From assembly GCA_964580235.1 (NCBI GenBank), contig CAZOJY010000009.1, forward strand, positions 1-52,214: 52,214 nucleotides of DNA. Direction: 5' to 3'. Below the pieces are notes generated by a model. It ran no database searches. It was given only the letters and a program-made list of their open reading frames with translations, and had not been told where the DNA came from. This document shows, piece after piece, positions 27,193 through 35,946 of the stretch. Origin of the DNA: G020348385 sp964580235. Lineage in GTDB: Bacteria; Acidobacteriota; Aminicenantia; Aminicenantales; Aminicenantaceae. The position numbers and the translations under genes were made by a program. The number at the start of each line of letters is the position of its first letter. Position 1 is the first letter of the stretch.

Positions 27193-28292
27193 TGAAGAAT
27201 ATTTTTTCAGTCTTTTTTGCAACAATTCTTCTGCTTTCTTTTCTCTCTTGCGGGAAAAAGGGAGAAATTCTGCCTCCGCTTGTGCGGTTTCCGCAGACGG
27301 CTGAGGACGTCCGGGCCGCCCAAAGGTCTGACCAGATAATTCTGACATGGCAAAACCCGATATCCTATGACGATGGAAGCCCCCTGTCCGCAATCGAGGA
27401 GATCGAAGTTTGGGTTCTCGAGGTCCCAACAGATAAGGAAGCAGGAACATCCGAAGTTGGCATAGAAGAATTTAAGCTGCGGGCAGAACTTTTTGCCACC
27501 ATCACAAAAGATCAGATTTCTGATAAGGCTGTCCCAAAAGGCTCCTCGAAGGGACAGATGTCTTATTCCTACATGTTAGCAGGGAAGGATTTTTTATCAA
27601 AGAAATACACGTTCGGGCTTCGCATAAAAGAAAAAAAACGATATTCTCCTTTCTCGGTTTTGGTATCCCTGAGGCCGGCAGTCCTTCCCCTCCCACCCAC
27701 AGATCTGGCGGCTGTGGTTTTCCCTGATCGGATTGAGATCAAATGGCATCCTCCTGCCGAACAGCAGGATTCGGCTTCCCCTGCCAATATAACAGGGTAT
27801 AACATCTATCGCTCTGAGGAGGGAGGAGAACCGCAGCGTCTGAATGCCGTCCTGATTGAAGGAGAAGAATACAACGATAAAAACTTCATTTTTGGGCAAA
27901 CGTACAGATATTTTGTTAGATCTTCTGCCGCGGAGGTCTCCCCCTATCTGGAAAGTGAGGATTCCAGGATGGTCGAAATCTCGGCCAGGGATACCTTCGC
28001 TCCGGAGCCGCCGAAAGGCTTGATTTCTGTGGCAGGCCAGAATGTCCTGTCCATCAGTTGGGATGTGAACACGGAGGAGGATTTGGACGGATACCGGGTT
28101 TGGCGCCGGGAAGAAGAGGCCGAAGAATTTCGCCTTCTCACTCGGGATCTGATCAAAGAGAATTCCTTTAATGACGGGACTGTAGAGAAGGGGAAAATAT
28201 ATGTCTATGCTGTCACGGCTCTGGACAAGAACGGAAACGAGAGCCAAAAATCGAAGAATATCTCAGATATGATAAGAGAGAGGCTGCGATGA
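27192..28292 (+). CDS. Fibronectin-III-repeat lipoprotein
   Basis: 366 residues beginning with a lipoprotein signal: hydrophobic 4-18, lipobox LSFLSC with Cys20, and CGKKGEILPPL after it. Two or three fibronectin-III-like modules follow. One starts near PTDLAAVVFPDRIEIKWHPP and another near PKGLISVAGQNVLSISWDVN, with the tell-tale YNIYRSEEG and YRVWRREEE strands. It probably sits in the periplasmic leaflet or outer membrane as a scaffold. The ATG at 27192 overlaps the hslU stop by one base, and its own stop overlaps the next start (ATGA). Coupling to HslVU is unexplained, and no enzyme motif is present. Confidence 0.85.
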   Translation: MKNIFSVFFATILLLSFLSCGKKGEILPPLVRFPQTAEDVRAAQRSDQIILTWQNPISYDDGSPLSAIEEIEVWVLEVPTDKEAGTSEVGIEEFKLRAELFATITKDQISDKAVPKGSSKGQMSYSYMLAGKDFLSKKYTFGLRIKEKKRYSPFSVLVSLRPAVLPLPPTDLAAVVFPDRIEIKWHPPAEQQDSASPANITGYNIYRSEEGGEPQRLNAVLIEGEEYNDKNFIFGQTYRYFVRSSAAEVSPYLESEDSRMVEISARDTFAPEPPKGLISVAGQNVLSISWDVNTEEDLDGYRVWRREEEAEEFRLLTRDLIKENSFNDGTVEKGKIYVYAVTALDKNGNESQKSKNISDMIRERLR

Positions 28293-29071
28293 AGATTTAT
28301 CGCTTTAAACACACCGACAAAATATCCTATGGAATTTTGAAAGAGGATAGACTTTATCCTGTCCAAGGATCGGTATTTCGAAAATTTAAAACCGCAAAAA
28401 ATGGCATATCTATTGGGGAGGTTACTCTTCTTCCGCCTGTTATTCCCTCTAAAATAATCGCGATCGGCTTGAACTACAAAGATCATGCCATGGAGCGGGG
28501 AAAACCGCTTCCGGAAGAACCGTTGATTTTTCTCAAGCCTTCTTCAGCAGTTGTGGGGCCAAAAGATATCATCGTCTACCCTACCATGACAAAACGTGTC
28601 GATTTTGAAGGAGAATTGGCTGTGATCATAAAAAAGAAGGCGAGCCGCCTCCATCCGGACGATAAGATCGATGACTATATTCTCGGCTACTCCTGTTTCA
28701 ACGATGTGACTGCCCGCGATCTTCAGGCGAAAGATATTCAGTTCACTCGTGCAAAATCTTTCGATACTTTTGCCGCTCTCGGTCCGTGTATCGCCACGGA
28801 TATCGACCCGTCAAGGCTGAGGATCAAGACCTTCCTGAACGGAAAATTGAAGCAGTCGGGAAATACGCGGAACCTGATATTTTCCGTGCCCTTTTTGGTG
28901 CGATTCGTATCGAACATCATGACCTTGAATCCTGGGGATGTCATTACCACAGGGACGCCTGCGGGAATCGGCCCGATGGTGCCTGGTGACAGAGTGGATG
29001 TTCAGATCGAAGGGATCGGAACCCTATCCAACACGGTCATGAAAATCTGGGATGAGACATTAACCCAGTAG
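28289..29071 (+). CDS. Fumarylacetoacetate hydrolase family protein
   Basis: 260 residues of the FAH fold. The signatures are IGLNYKDHA, PLIFLKPSSAVVGP, VDFEGELAVI with the metal-binding Glu pair, a central DVTARDLQ with the third acidic ligand, and a final GDVITTGTPAGIGP. Members cleave or decarboxylate/tautomerise beta-diketo acids in aromatic-compound or related catabolism, or act as oxaloacetate tautomerases/decarboxylases; the substrate cannot be assigned here. The start overlaps the lipoprotein stop (ATGA), so it is the fourth gene of the hslVU operon. Confidence 0.92.
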   Translation: MKIYRFKHTDKISYGILKEDRLYPVQGSVFRKFKTAKNGISIGEVTLLPPVIPSKIIAIGLNYKDHAMERGKPLPEEPLIFLKPSSAVVGPKDIIVYPTMTKRVDFEGELAVIIKKKASRLHPDDKIDDYILGYSCFNDVTARDLQAKDIQFTRAKSFDTFAALGPCIATDIDPSRLRIKTFLNGKLKQSGNTRNLIFSVPFLVRFVSNIMTLNPGDVITTGTPAGIGPMVPGDRVDVQIEGIGTLSNTVMKIWDETLTQ

Positions 29072-29233
29072 ATCATCGGATCCTGTCCGCTTTGGGTGAT
29101 GATGATCACTTGGAATCGAACAGAAACATCCGTCTCATCCTGAAAAAAATGACGATAGGCACTTTAAAATATTTTCGGAGTTTGATAAATTTTTTCAAGG
29201 ATATTTTTCGAGATGAATGCTGAGAGGCAAAAT

Positions 29234-31357
29234 ATGAACAATCAAAATTTACTTTCTTTAAGGATTCGAATCGTCCTGTTGCTTTTCATCGTTTTGCTGG
29301 CAGCGTGTGCCATGGACACCGGAGAGGCCGAGGAAGTGGACCGCTGGCTTGTTCCGCAGAACATCCGGGAGGCCGTCTTGAATGAATTCTCGGGAGAGTT
29401 GGCCTTGCGGCATGTGGAAATCTTGGCTGTGGACCGGGATCGCCAAGAAGAGGAATATGCCGGACAGTTTATGGAAACGAAATATGTCAGCCGCATGGCC
29501 GAACAATACGGCCTTTCTGAAGTCAAAGTGGACTTTTTTCCTTCAGACAAGATTTGGGATGCGGTGGAAGCTGAGCTCTGGATAATCGAACCGGTAAAAA
29601 AGAAAATCGCCGGGCTTGAAATCATTCCTGAAGCTCTGGCGTCCGGCAGCCGGGATGCGGAAATTACGGCGGAAGTGATCTACGTCGGAGCCGGGAGGGA
29701 TAAGGATTTCAGAGGGAAAAAAGTCAAAGGGAAGATCGTCATGGGCTCAGGTTCGGTCAATGGCCTATTCCGCTCCGCAGTGAGCAAACGGAAAGCCGCT
29801 GGCGTGTTGGGAACCGGCAGTTCCGGCGTCAACCGGGGTTATCCTGGCGCTTCACCCACCCAGATCGGGTGGCAGTCGGTTCGTCCTCAGAAAGGCGAAA
29901 AAGGGTTCGGATTTGTGCTCTCCAAACGGCAGCATGATGAAATTCGTTCCTATCTGGATGAGAATAAAAAAGTCATGATGAAGGCGCGGATCCGAACCCA
30001 AATGCTTCCTTATAAAATGAACGTGGTGTCTGCTGCCATCCCCGGGACAGATCCCGAGGCGGGCGAGCTGCTGATGGTCGCCCATCTCTTCGAACGGATC
30101 GCAACCCCAGGAGCCAATGACAATTGTTCTGGAGTGGCCACCATTCTGGAAGTCGGACGCACGCTGGCTAAACTCATTTCTCGTGGAATTCTGGAAGCTC
30201 CCCGCAGGACCATCCGGTTTTTGTGGGTGCCCGAGATCAGAGGCACCCGTGAATTCATGTACAAATATCCCCAATTACAGGATAAGCTGATGGCCGTGCT
30301 CAATTTCGATATGACCGGAGCTGATCTAAAAAGCACCGATGCATATTTGCGTATGAAAAAAACTCCCGACTCCTGCCCCAGTTACTTGAACGATCTCATA
30401 GCCAATTTGCTGCTTTGCGTCGATCAGACCTTTATCCGAACCCAAATGGGAACCAACAGCCAGTTCAACTATCGGCTCTGCCCCTATATCAGCGGCAGTG
30501 ATCACACCGTCTTCCTGGCTGCGGGAATCCCTTCCATGCAGTTCAATTATTACAGCGATAATTTTTATCACAGCAGTGAAGACCGGTCGAAGCATGTGGA
30601 CCCCACGGAGATGAAGCGTGTGGGCTTTATGGCCGCAGCCGGCTTTTATTATATCGCGACAGCCGGCGCTTCGGAGGCGCAGGATCTGGCTTGGGAAAGT
30701 GCAGCTAATGGAGAAAAATGGATGGCAGAAGTCTCCCGACAAAGCATCATTCTGCTGCAGAACCACGCCAAAAAAATCCATTCCGGCTATCTGGCTGCCC
30801 TTAATAAAATGGAAGGGGCTTTTCTGCGGGCGCGGGGCAACCTGATGTCGGTTATGGACATTTCCGATGCCGATGAGGTTGCGGGCCTGCTGGCCCAATT
30901 GAAAGCAGTCTTGGAGTCCAGCCGCGGAAATCATACGGCCCTGCTCACGAATGTGTATCGAGCCCGCTGCTCTGCTCTGGATGTTGAACCCCAAGAAATT
31001 TCCCCTACCGAGCAAGAAGAACTTTATCGCCACTTGGTTCCGTGTAAATTGTACCCTCTCTACAGCGAAGATTACAAAACCCGGAATGAAAATGTCAACA
31101 AACACATTCCTAAAAAAAGCCCCAGGATAACGCGTCTGGCCCGCTCCGAGATTCCCATTCTCATCGATAGTAAGCGCAGCATGCTGGACATCTACCGGAT
31201 CGTCCGGGCCGAATACGGATTCGTCAACACAACCAGCGACGAATTCAAATACGCCTATGTCATTACCCCCGACTCGCCCGATGTGCAGCTGCAGTCTGTG
31301 GTTGATTATATCACGGCAATGGAAAAAGCGGGGCTTGTGGAGATCGAGCAAAAATAA
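29234..31357 (+). CDS. M28-like metallopeptidase lipoprotein with PA domain
   Basis: 707 residues. The lipoprotein signal ends in LLAAC (Cys25). A PA-type domain (about 110-240) is inserted before the peptidase domain. M28 metal ligands are recognisable in order: His284 (VAHLFER), Asp296 (GANDN), Glu334 (WVPEIRG), Asp359 (NFDMTG) and His446 (FYHSSED). In canonical M28 enzymes two glutamates are adjacent, the first being the general base; here that position is Pro333, so activity is uncertain. The last ~90 residues resemble a small winged-helix-like module. The ATG at 29234 has GAGAGG 6 nt upstream; an in-frame ATG at 29213 is an alternative. It is probably anchored in the envelope. Confidence 0.85.
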   Translation: MNNQNLLSLRIRIVLLLFIVLLAACAMDTGEAEEVDRWLVPQNIREAVLNEFSGELALRHVEILAVDRDRQEEEYAGQFMETKYVSRMAEQYGLSEVKVDFFPSDKIWDAVEAELWIIEPVKKKIAGLEIIPEALASGSRDAEITAEVIYVGAGRDKDFRGKKVKGKIVMGSGSVNGLFRSAVSKRKAAGVLGTGSSGVNRGYPGASPTQIGWQSVRPQKGEKGFGFVLSKRQHDEIRSYLDENKKVMMKARIRTQMLPYKMNVVSAAIPGTDPEAGELLMVAHLFERIATPGANDNCSGVATILEVGRTLAKLISRGILEAPRRTIRFLWVPEIRGTREFMYKYPQLQDKLMAVLNFDMTGADLKSTDAYLRMKKTPDSCPSYLNDLIANLLLCVDQTFIRTQMGTNSQFNYRLCPYISGSDHTVFLAAGIPSMQFNYYSDNFYHSSEDRSKHVDPTEMKRVGFMAAAGFYYIATAGASEAQDLAWESAANGEKWMAEVSRQSIILLQNHAKKIHSGYLAALNKMEGAFLRARGNLMSVMDISDADEVAGLLAQLKAVLESSRGNHTALLTNVYRARCSALDVEPQEISPTEQEELYRHLVPCKLYPLYSEDYKTRNENVNKHIPKKSPRITRLARSEIPILIDSKRSMLDIYRIVRAEYGFVNTTSDEFKYAYVITPDSPDVQLQSVVDYITAMEKAGLVEIEQK

Positions 31358-31400
31358 AGACTGGAGAGGAGGAAAAAATAGACTTTTTCACCAAATTGTA

Positions 31401-31508
31401 TTAACCTGAACTATTCATAAGCATGTTTTTTTTCCGGGATTTAATACCATAGGCATTGAAATCAGGGACATGTACCGGTTAAGCTCGTACATGAATAATT
31501 CAGGTTAA
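31401..31508. repeat. REPIN/MITE-like palindromic element, copy 2
   Basis: Terminal inverted repeats TTAACCTGAACTATTCAT (31401-31418) and ATGAATAATTCAGGTTAA (31491-31508) match at 17 of 18 positions. The interior contains a T run, CCGGGAT, and GGGACATGTACCGG (31465-31478), the same core as in the element at 19394-19553, but the second REP arm is missing. It appears to be a shortened relative of copy 1. Confidence 0.75.
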
Positions 31509-31563
31509 ATAGAGAGAGCAGACGAGATGCGAGATTTTTTATTCTGATATTTGGGAGGTGCTC

Positions 31564-32211
31564 ATGAAATTCTTTTTGGACACGGCCAATGTCAAACAGA
31601 TAAAAGAAGCGGCGGGTTGGGGAATCCTCGATGGCGTCACAACAAATCCCAGCCTCCTTGCTAAAGAAAATGCGAAATTCGAAGACCTGATCAAGGAGAT
31701 TTGCGATATCGTTCTCGGTCCGGTCAGTGTGGAGAGTGTATCGACAAGAGCCGAAGATATAATCCAGGAATCCAGGAAACTGGCTGCATTGGCGGATAAT
31801 GTTGTCGTAAAAATACCGATTTGTTTGGAGGGGCTCAAAGCGACAAAAGTTCTTGCCCAGGAAGAAATACACATCAACACGACCCTGATCTTCTCGTCCA
31901 TGCAGGCGTTGTTGGCAGCTAAAGCTGGAACCAGATACGTGAGCCCTTTTGTCGGACGGTTGGATGACGTTTGTCATGTTGGAATGAACGTTGTGGATGA
32001 GATCTTGACCATCTTTGACAACTATGGAATAGATGTAGAGATTATTGTAGGAAGCATCAGGCATCCCCTCCATGTGGTGGAAGCAGCAATGATCGGAGCG
32101 GATATTGCGACCATTCCTTTTGGTGTTATCGAAAAACTCGTAAAACATCCGCTGACTGACATCGGGATGGAAAAATTTCTGAATGATTGGAAAAAAGTCA
32201 AAAAGAACTGA
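31564..32211 (+). CDS. tal: Transaldolase (TalC/FSA-type)
   Basis: 215 residues, the short form of transaldolase. FFLDTANV at the start, GVTTNPSLL, VVVKIP (with the Schiff-base lysine), HINTTLIFS and YVSPFVGRLDD identify it. The FVGR-DD form favours transaldolase over fructose-6-phosphate aldolase. It transfers dihydroxyacetone units between sedoheptulose-7-phosphate and glyceraldehyde-3-phosphate in the non-oxidative pentose phosphate pathway. The ATG at 31564 is chosen over the GTG at 31558 because GGGAGG (31553-31558) lies 5 nt upstream. It leads into the carboxylase genes after a 16-bp gap. Confidence 0.95.
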   Translation: MKFFLDTANVKQIKEAAGWGILDGVTTNPSLLAKENAKFEDLIKEICDIVLGPVSVESVSTRAEDIIQESRKLAALADNVVVKIPICLEGLKATKVLAQEEIHINTTLIFSSMQALLAAKAGTRYVSPFVGRLDDVCHVGMNVVDEILTIFDNYGIDVEIIVGSIRHPLHVVEAAMIGADIATIPFGVIEKLVKHPLTDIGMEKFLNDWKKVKKN

Positions 32212-32227
32212 TATCTGAAACATCATT

Positions 32228-33778
32228 ATGCCGATCGATAAAAAATTACAGGAGTTGAGGCGGCGGGAAAAGCTTGCAGAATTTGGAGGCGGAAAACAAA
32301 GAATAGATCGGCAGCACCAGGCCGGCAAACTCACGGCGCGGGAACGAATAAACCTGTTGCTGGACGAAGGGTCCTTTCAAGAAACAGACAAACTCGTGGT
32401 TCACAATTGCCATGATTTCGGTATGGAAAAAAAACGGGTTTATGGGGATGGAGTCGTCACGGGATACGGAACCATCGAGGGACGAACCGTATACATATTT
32501 GCTCAGGATTTCACCGTGTTCGGCGGGTCATTGAGTGCGGCCAATGCTGCAAAAATTGTCAAAATAATGGATTTGGCCATGAAGGTCGGAGCTCCGATGA
32601 TCGGTCTCAATGATTCGGGAGGAGCGAGGATTCAGGAAGGCGTGGAAAGTCTAGGAGGATATGCGGACATTTTTTTGCGGAATGTGTTGGCTTCGGGAGT
32701 TATTCCTCAAATTTCCGCGATCATAGGGCCATGTGCCGGAGGGGCCGTATATTCACCGGCCATGACAGACTTCATTATCATGACAAAAGGGATAGGAAAT
32801 ATGTTTATCACCGGCCCTGAAGTCATAAAGGCTGTGACGCATGAGGATGTCTCCATGGAAGAACTGGGAGGAGCGGAGACTCATAATGCCATCAGCGGTG
32901 TCGCCCATTTTGCAGCGGCAAATGAAGAGCAGACTCTGGCTCTGATCCAAGAATTGCTTTCCTTTATCCCGGATAACAACATGGAAGATCCCCCCGGAAA
33001 GGAGACGTTTGATCCTCCTGACCGTATTAATGAGGAACTGAATTTTATCGTTCCCGATGACCCGAACCAACCTTACGATATCCGTAAGATCGTGGCGGAG
33101 GTTTTGGATGACAATTATTTTTTTGAAGTTCAGGAGCATTATGCCAAGAACATCGTGATCGGATTTGGGCGCCTGGCCGGAAAGTCCATCGGGGTGGTAG
33201 CCAATCAACCCGATCATCTGGCTGGAGTGCTGGATATCAATTCCTCGGATAAAGGGGCCCGGTTTGTCCGGTTCTGCGATGCCTTCAACGTCCCTTTGAT
33301 CACTTTTGAGGATGTGCCGGGTTTTCTTCCCGGTGTGGCCCAGGAACATGGTGGAATCATCCGCCATGGCGCCAAACTGTTGTATGCTTTTTCTGAAGCA
33401 ACCGTTCCTAAAATCACGGTTATTACACGAAAAGCCTATGGCGGAGCCTATTGTGTTATGGCCTCCAAACACATCCGTGCCGATGTCAATTATGCCTATC
33501 CGACGGCAGAAATTGCCGTCATGGGGCCGGAAGGAGCTGTGAAAATCGTCTACCGGACTGAAATGAATGGGACAGAAGACAAAGAAAAGCTGCGTGTGAA
33601 AAAGGTGAGTGAATTCAGAGAAAAATTTGCCAATCCTTATATTGCCTGCGAAAAGGGATATGTCGATGAAATCATCGAACCGAAAATGACGAGACCCAAG
33701 CTGATCGCGGCTTTAAAAATGCTGGAGAATAAAAGAGATCAAAATCCCCCGAAAAAACATGGAAACATTCCGCTTTAG
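32228..33778 (+). CDS. Acyl-CoA carboxylase beta subunit (propionyl-CoA carboxylase type)
   Basis: 516 residues with two crotonase-like halves of a carboxyltransferase. GARIQEGVESLGGY and GPCAGGAVYSPAMTDF form the acyl-CoA and oxyanion regions. DVPGFLPGVAQEHGGIIRHGAKLLYAF forms the biotin-binding half. This is the PccB/MmdA type, which moves CO2 between carboxybiotin and propionyl- or acetyl-CoA. Adjacent biotin carboxylase and biotin carrier genes complete a three-subunit enzyme. With no decarboxylase membrane subunits nearby, a cytoplasmic carboxylase is the better reading. The ribosome-binding site is weak. Confidence 0.94.
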   Translation: MPIDKKLQELRRREKLAEFGGGKQRIDRQHQAGKLTARERINLLLDEGSFQETDKLVVHNCHDFGMEKKRVYGDGVVTGYGTIEGRTVYIFAQDFTVFGGSLSAANAAKIVKIMDLAMKVGAPMIGLNDSGGARIQEGVESLGGYADIFLRNVLASGVIPQISAIIGPCAGGAVYSPAMTDFIIMTKGIGNMFITGPEVIKAVTHEDVSMEELGGAETHNAISGVAHFAAANEEQTLALIQELLSFIPDNNMEDPPGKETFDPPDRINEELNFIVPDDPNQPYDIRKIVAEVLDDNYFFEVQEHYAKNIVIGFGRLAGKSIGVVANQPDHLAGVLDINSSDKGARFVRFCDAFNVPLITFEDVPGFLPGVAQEHGGIIRHGAKLLYAFSEATVPKITVITRKAYGGAYCVMASKHIRADVNYAYPTAEIAVMGPEGAVKIVYRTEMNGTEDKEKLRVKKVSEFREKFANPYIACEKGYVDEIIEPKMTRPKLIAALKMLENKRDQNPPKKHGNIPL

Positions 33779-33807
33779 CGGATGATCCGGATTCCTCCAG
33801 GCAAAAA

Positions 33808-35310
33808 ATGGTAAAAACATTCAAAAAAATTCTCGTGGCGAACAGAGGAGAGATCGCTGTGCGTGTTATCCGAACGTGCAGAGAAATGGGAATCATTCCT
33901 GTTGCTGTCTATTCCGATGCTGATAAATTGGCTCTGCATGTCAGATTGGCGGATGAAGCTTATCCTTTAGGAGAGGCAAAACCATCCGCCAGCTATTTGA
34001 ACATCGAAAAGATCATCGAAGTGGCCAAGGAATGCGGGGCTCAGGCCATTCACCCTGGGTATGGATTTCTTGCAGAAAATCCCAAGCTTGTCGGAAGATG
34101 TGAAAAAGAGGGGATTGTTTTCATCGGTCCTCCTTCAAGAGTCATGGGGATCATGGGAAAAAAAACCGCATCCCGCATGAGGATGGTTGAGGCCGGCGTG
34201 TCTATTATTCCGGGGACTCTCAAACCGGTTGAAGATGAAAAAAACCTTGGAACAGAGGCAGAAAAAATCGGTTTCCCTCTTATTCTCAAAGCATCTGCCG
34301 GAGGCGGCGGAAAAGGTCTGCGTCTGGTAAAATACAAGAAAGACCTTGTTTCGTCTTTCCACCTGGCGCGCTCAGAGGCAGAATCCAGTTTTGATGACTC
34401 CGCCGTCTACATCGAAAAATATATCGAGGAGCCTCATCACATCGAGGTTCAGATTCTCGCGGATAACTTCGGAAATATTGTTCATTTAGGCGAAAGAGAA
34501 TGCTCGATTCAGAGGCGCTATCAGAAAGTCTTAGAAGAAACGCCATCTCCATTTCTGGATGAAAAAACGCGGCATAAAATGGGACAGGTGGCAGTTAAAG
34601 TTGCTGCTGCTGTCGATTACCGGAATGCAGGCACAGTGGAATTTGTCGTGGACCGGAATAAGAATTTTTATTTTTTGGAAATGAACACCCGACTTCAGGT
34701 CGAGCATCCCATAACAGAAATGGTCACAGGGATTGATCTTGTAAAATGCCAGATTGAAATCGCAGCTGGCCAGACGCTCTCTTTTCACCAGGAGAATATT
34801 ATTCCCCGAGGCTGCTCTCTGGAATGCCGCATCTATGCCGAAGATCCTGACAATGATTTCATGCCCTCACCAGGAAAAATTGTTCATCTTCTTACTCCTT
34901 CAGGAGGATTAGGTGTTCGTGATGACAACGGCGTCTTTGAAGGTTATGAAGTACCGATGGAGTATGATCCCCTGCTGTCCAAACTTATCACCTGGGGACA
35001 GACACGGACAGAAGCGATTCATCGCATGCTGCGTGCTCTCTCCGAGTACAAAATATACGGTATCAAAACCACCATCCCCTTCTTCAAACGCATTCTTCAA
35101 GACGCCCAATTTTTTTCGGGTGATTATAATACGCATTTTATTGTCAACATGAAGAGTGAAAAACATCGGGAAAAGTCTCAGGATAAAATAGTTGCCCTTA
35201 TAGCTGCGGGAATTAAGAAATACCGTGAGAGCGGGATGGGAACGGGATTCTCTAAAAAGCAAAGAAAGAGCAGCTGGAAGATACATGGGAGATGGCAAAG
35301 CCTTCGTTAA
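33808..35310 (+). CDS. accC: Biotin carboxylase subunit
   Basis: 500 residues with the biotin-carboxylase N-domain (KILVANRGEIAVRVIRTCREMG), the ATP-grasp glycine loop (ASAGGGGKGLRLV), and EEPHHIEVQILAD. The catalytic region EMNTRLQVEHPITEMVTG is complete. It carboxylates the biotin on the carrier protein using ATP and bicarbonate. It is about 50 residues longer than E. coli AccC, with a basic C-terminal extension (about 450-500). It lies 29 bp after the beta subunit, and the biotin carrier gene follows at once. The carboxylase it serves is probably propionyl-CoA rather than acetyl-CoA carboxylase, judged by the neighbour. Confidence 0.94.
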   Translation: MVKTFKKILVANRGEIAVRVIRTCREMGIIPVAVYSDADKLALHVRLADEAYPLGEAKPSASYLNIEKIIEVAKECGAQAIHPGYGFLAENPKLVGRCEKEGIVFIGPPSRVMGIMGKKTASRMRMVEAGVSIIPGTLKPVEDEKNLGTEAEKIGFPLILKASAGGGGKGLRLVKYKKDLVSSFHLARSEAESSFDDSAVYIEKYIEEPHHIEVQILADNFGNIVHLGERECSIQRRYQKVLEETPSPFLDEKTRHKMGQVAVKVAAAVDYRNAGTVEFVVDRNKNFYFLEMNTRLQVEHPITEMVTGIDLVKCQIEIAAGQTLSFHQENIIPRGCSLECRIYAEDPDNDFMPSPGKIVHLLTPSGGLGVRDDNGVFEGYEVPMEYDPLLSKLITWGQTRTEAIHRMLRALSEYKIYGIKTTIPFFKRILQDAQFFSGDYNTHFIVNMKSEKHREKSQDKIVALIAAGIKKYRESGMGTGFSKKQRKSSWKIHGRWQSLR

Positions 35311-35311
35311 G

Positions 35312-35803
35312 ATGAAAGTTTCATTTTGGCTTGATGAAAAGGAATTCAGGTTGGAGCTATCCCTGACAAAAAGGAATGATGTCCTGGTTTCTTTGGGCAA
35401 TAACAAATACAGGATTTCTGCCGCATTCCTCAGCCCGAATGAAATTTTGCTCAATATCGATGGCAAGATTCATGATGTTATAGTCAATTCCAACACGACA
35501 TCCTATACCGTTTATGTAAACGGACAATGTTTCCAGATAGAAAGAAAATCCGCTCTTCAAGTTCTTGGTCCAAAAACTGGAAAACAGCACAAGGTCAATG
35601 TGGAAACATCCATGCCTGGGAGGATTGTGAAAATTCTGATAAATGAGGGAGAAGAGGTTGAAGAAGGTCAAGCGGTATTGATTCTGGAGGCTATGAAGAT
35701 GCAAAATGAGATCAAATCTCCCCAATCCGGACGCATAAGCAAGATCTGTCCTAAAGCCGGAAAATTAGTTGAGACAGGGGCTCTCCTTTTTACCGTCGAC
35801 TAA
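35312..35803 (+). CDS. Biotin carboxyl carrier protein
   Basis: 163 residues. The C-terminal biotinyl domain starts at about residue 90 and contains the biotinylation site EAMKM with Lys129, followed by NEIKSPQSGRI. The N-terminal ~85 residues form a beta-rich region typical of carriers that serve propionyl/pyruvate-type carboxylases. The start at 35312 lies one base beyond the accC stop. An in-frame ATG at 35285, which would overlap accC, is an alternative with a closer GGAAG. It is the mobile biotin arm shared between the carboxylase and beta subunits encoded just upstream. Confidence 0.92.
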   Translation: MKVSFWLDEKEFRLELSLTKRNDVLVSLGNNKYRISAAFLSPNEILLNIDGKIHDVIVNSNTTSYTVYVNGQCFQIERKSALQVLGPKTGKQHKVNVETSMPGRIVKILINEGEEVEEGQAVLILEAMKMQNEIKSPQSGRISKICPKAGKLVETGALLFTVD

Positions 35804-35876
35804 TCCTTAATTATTTTTAGAAAATACTGACACCCTAATCCATCAACAAAACTGCACTCTTATATACCTTAATGTT

Positions 35877-35905
35877 GGGGTGGGGCGGGTTGGCGTTGGG
35901 GCGGG
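35877..35905 (+). other. G-rich tract (possible G-quadruplex) upstream of tamB
   Basis: Five runs of three or four G occur within 29 bases on the sense strand (GGGGTGGGGCGGG, an 8-base gap, then GGGGCGGG). It begins about 70 bp upstream of the proposed tamB start, in the likely leader. Such tracts can fold into G-quadruplexes; no test is possible from sequence alone. Confidence 0.45.
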
Positions 35906-35946
35906 AAATTTATATTTCAGGCGAAAAATGCTATATTTATAGGCGG

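Noticed and set aside
29255..29280. tRNA-like GATTCGAATC T-loop
   Set aside because: It is inside the M28-like lipoprotein coding frame and no acceptor or anticodon stem can be drawn around it.
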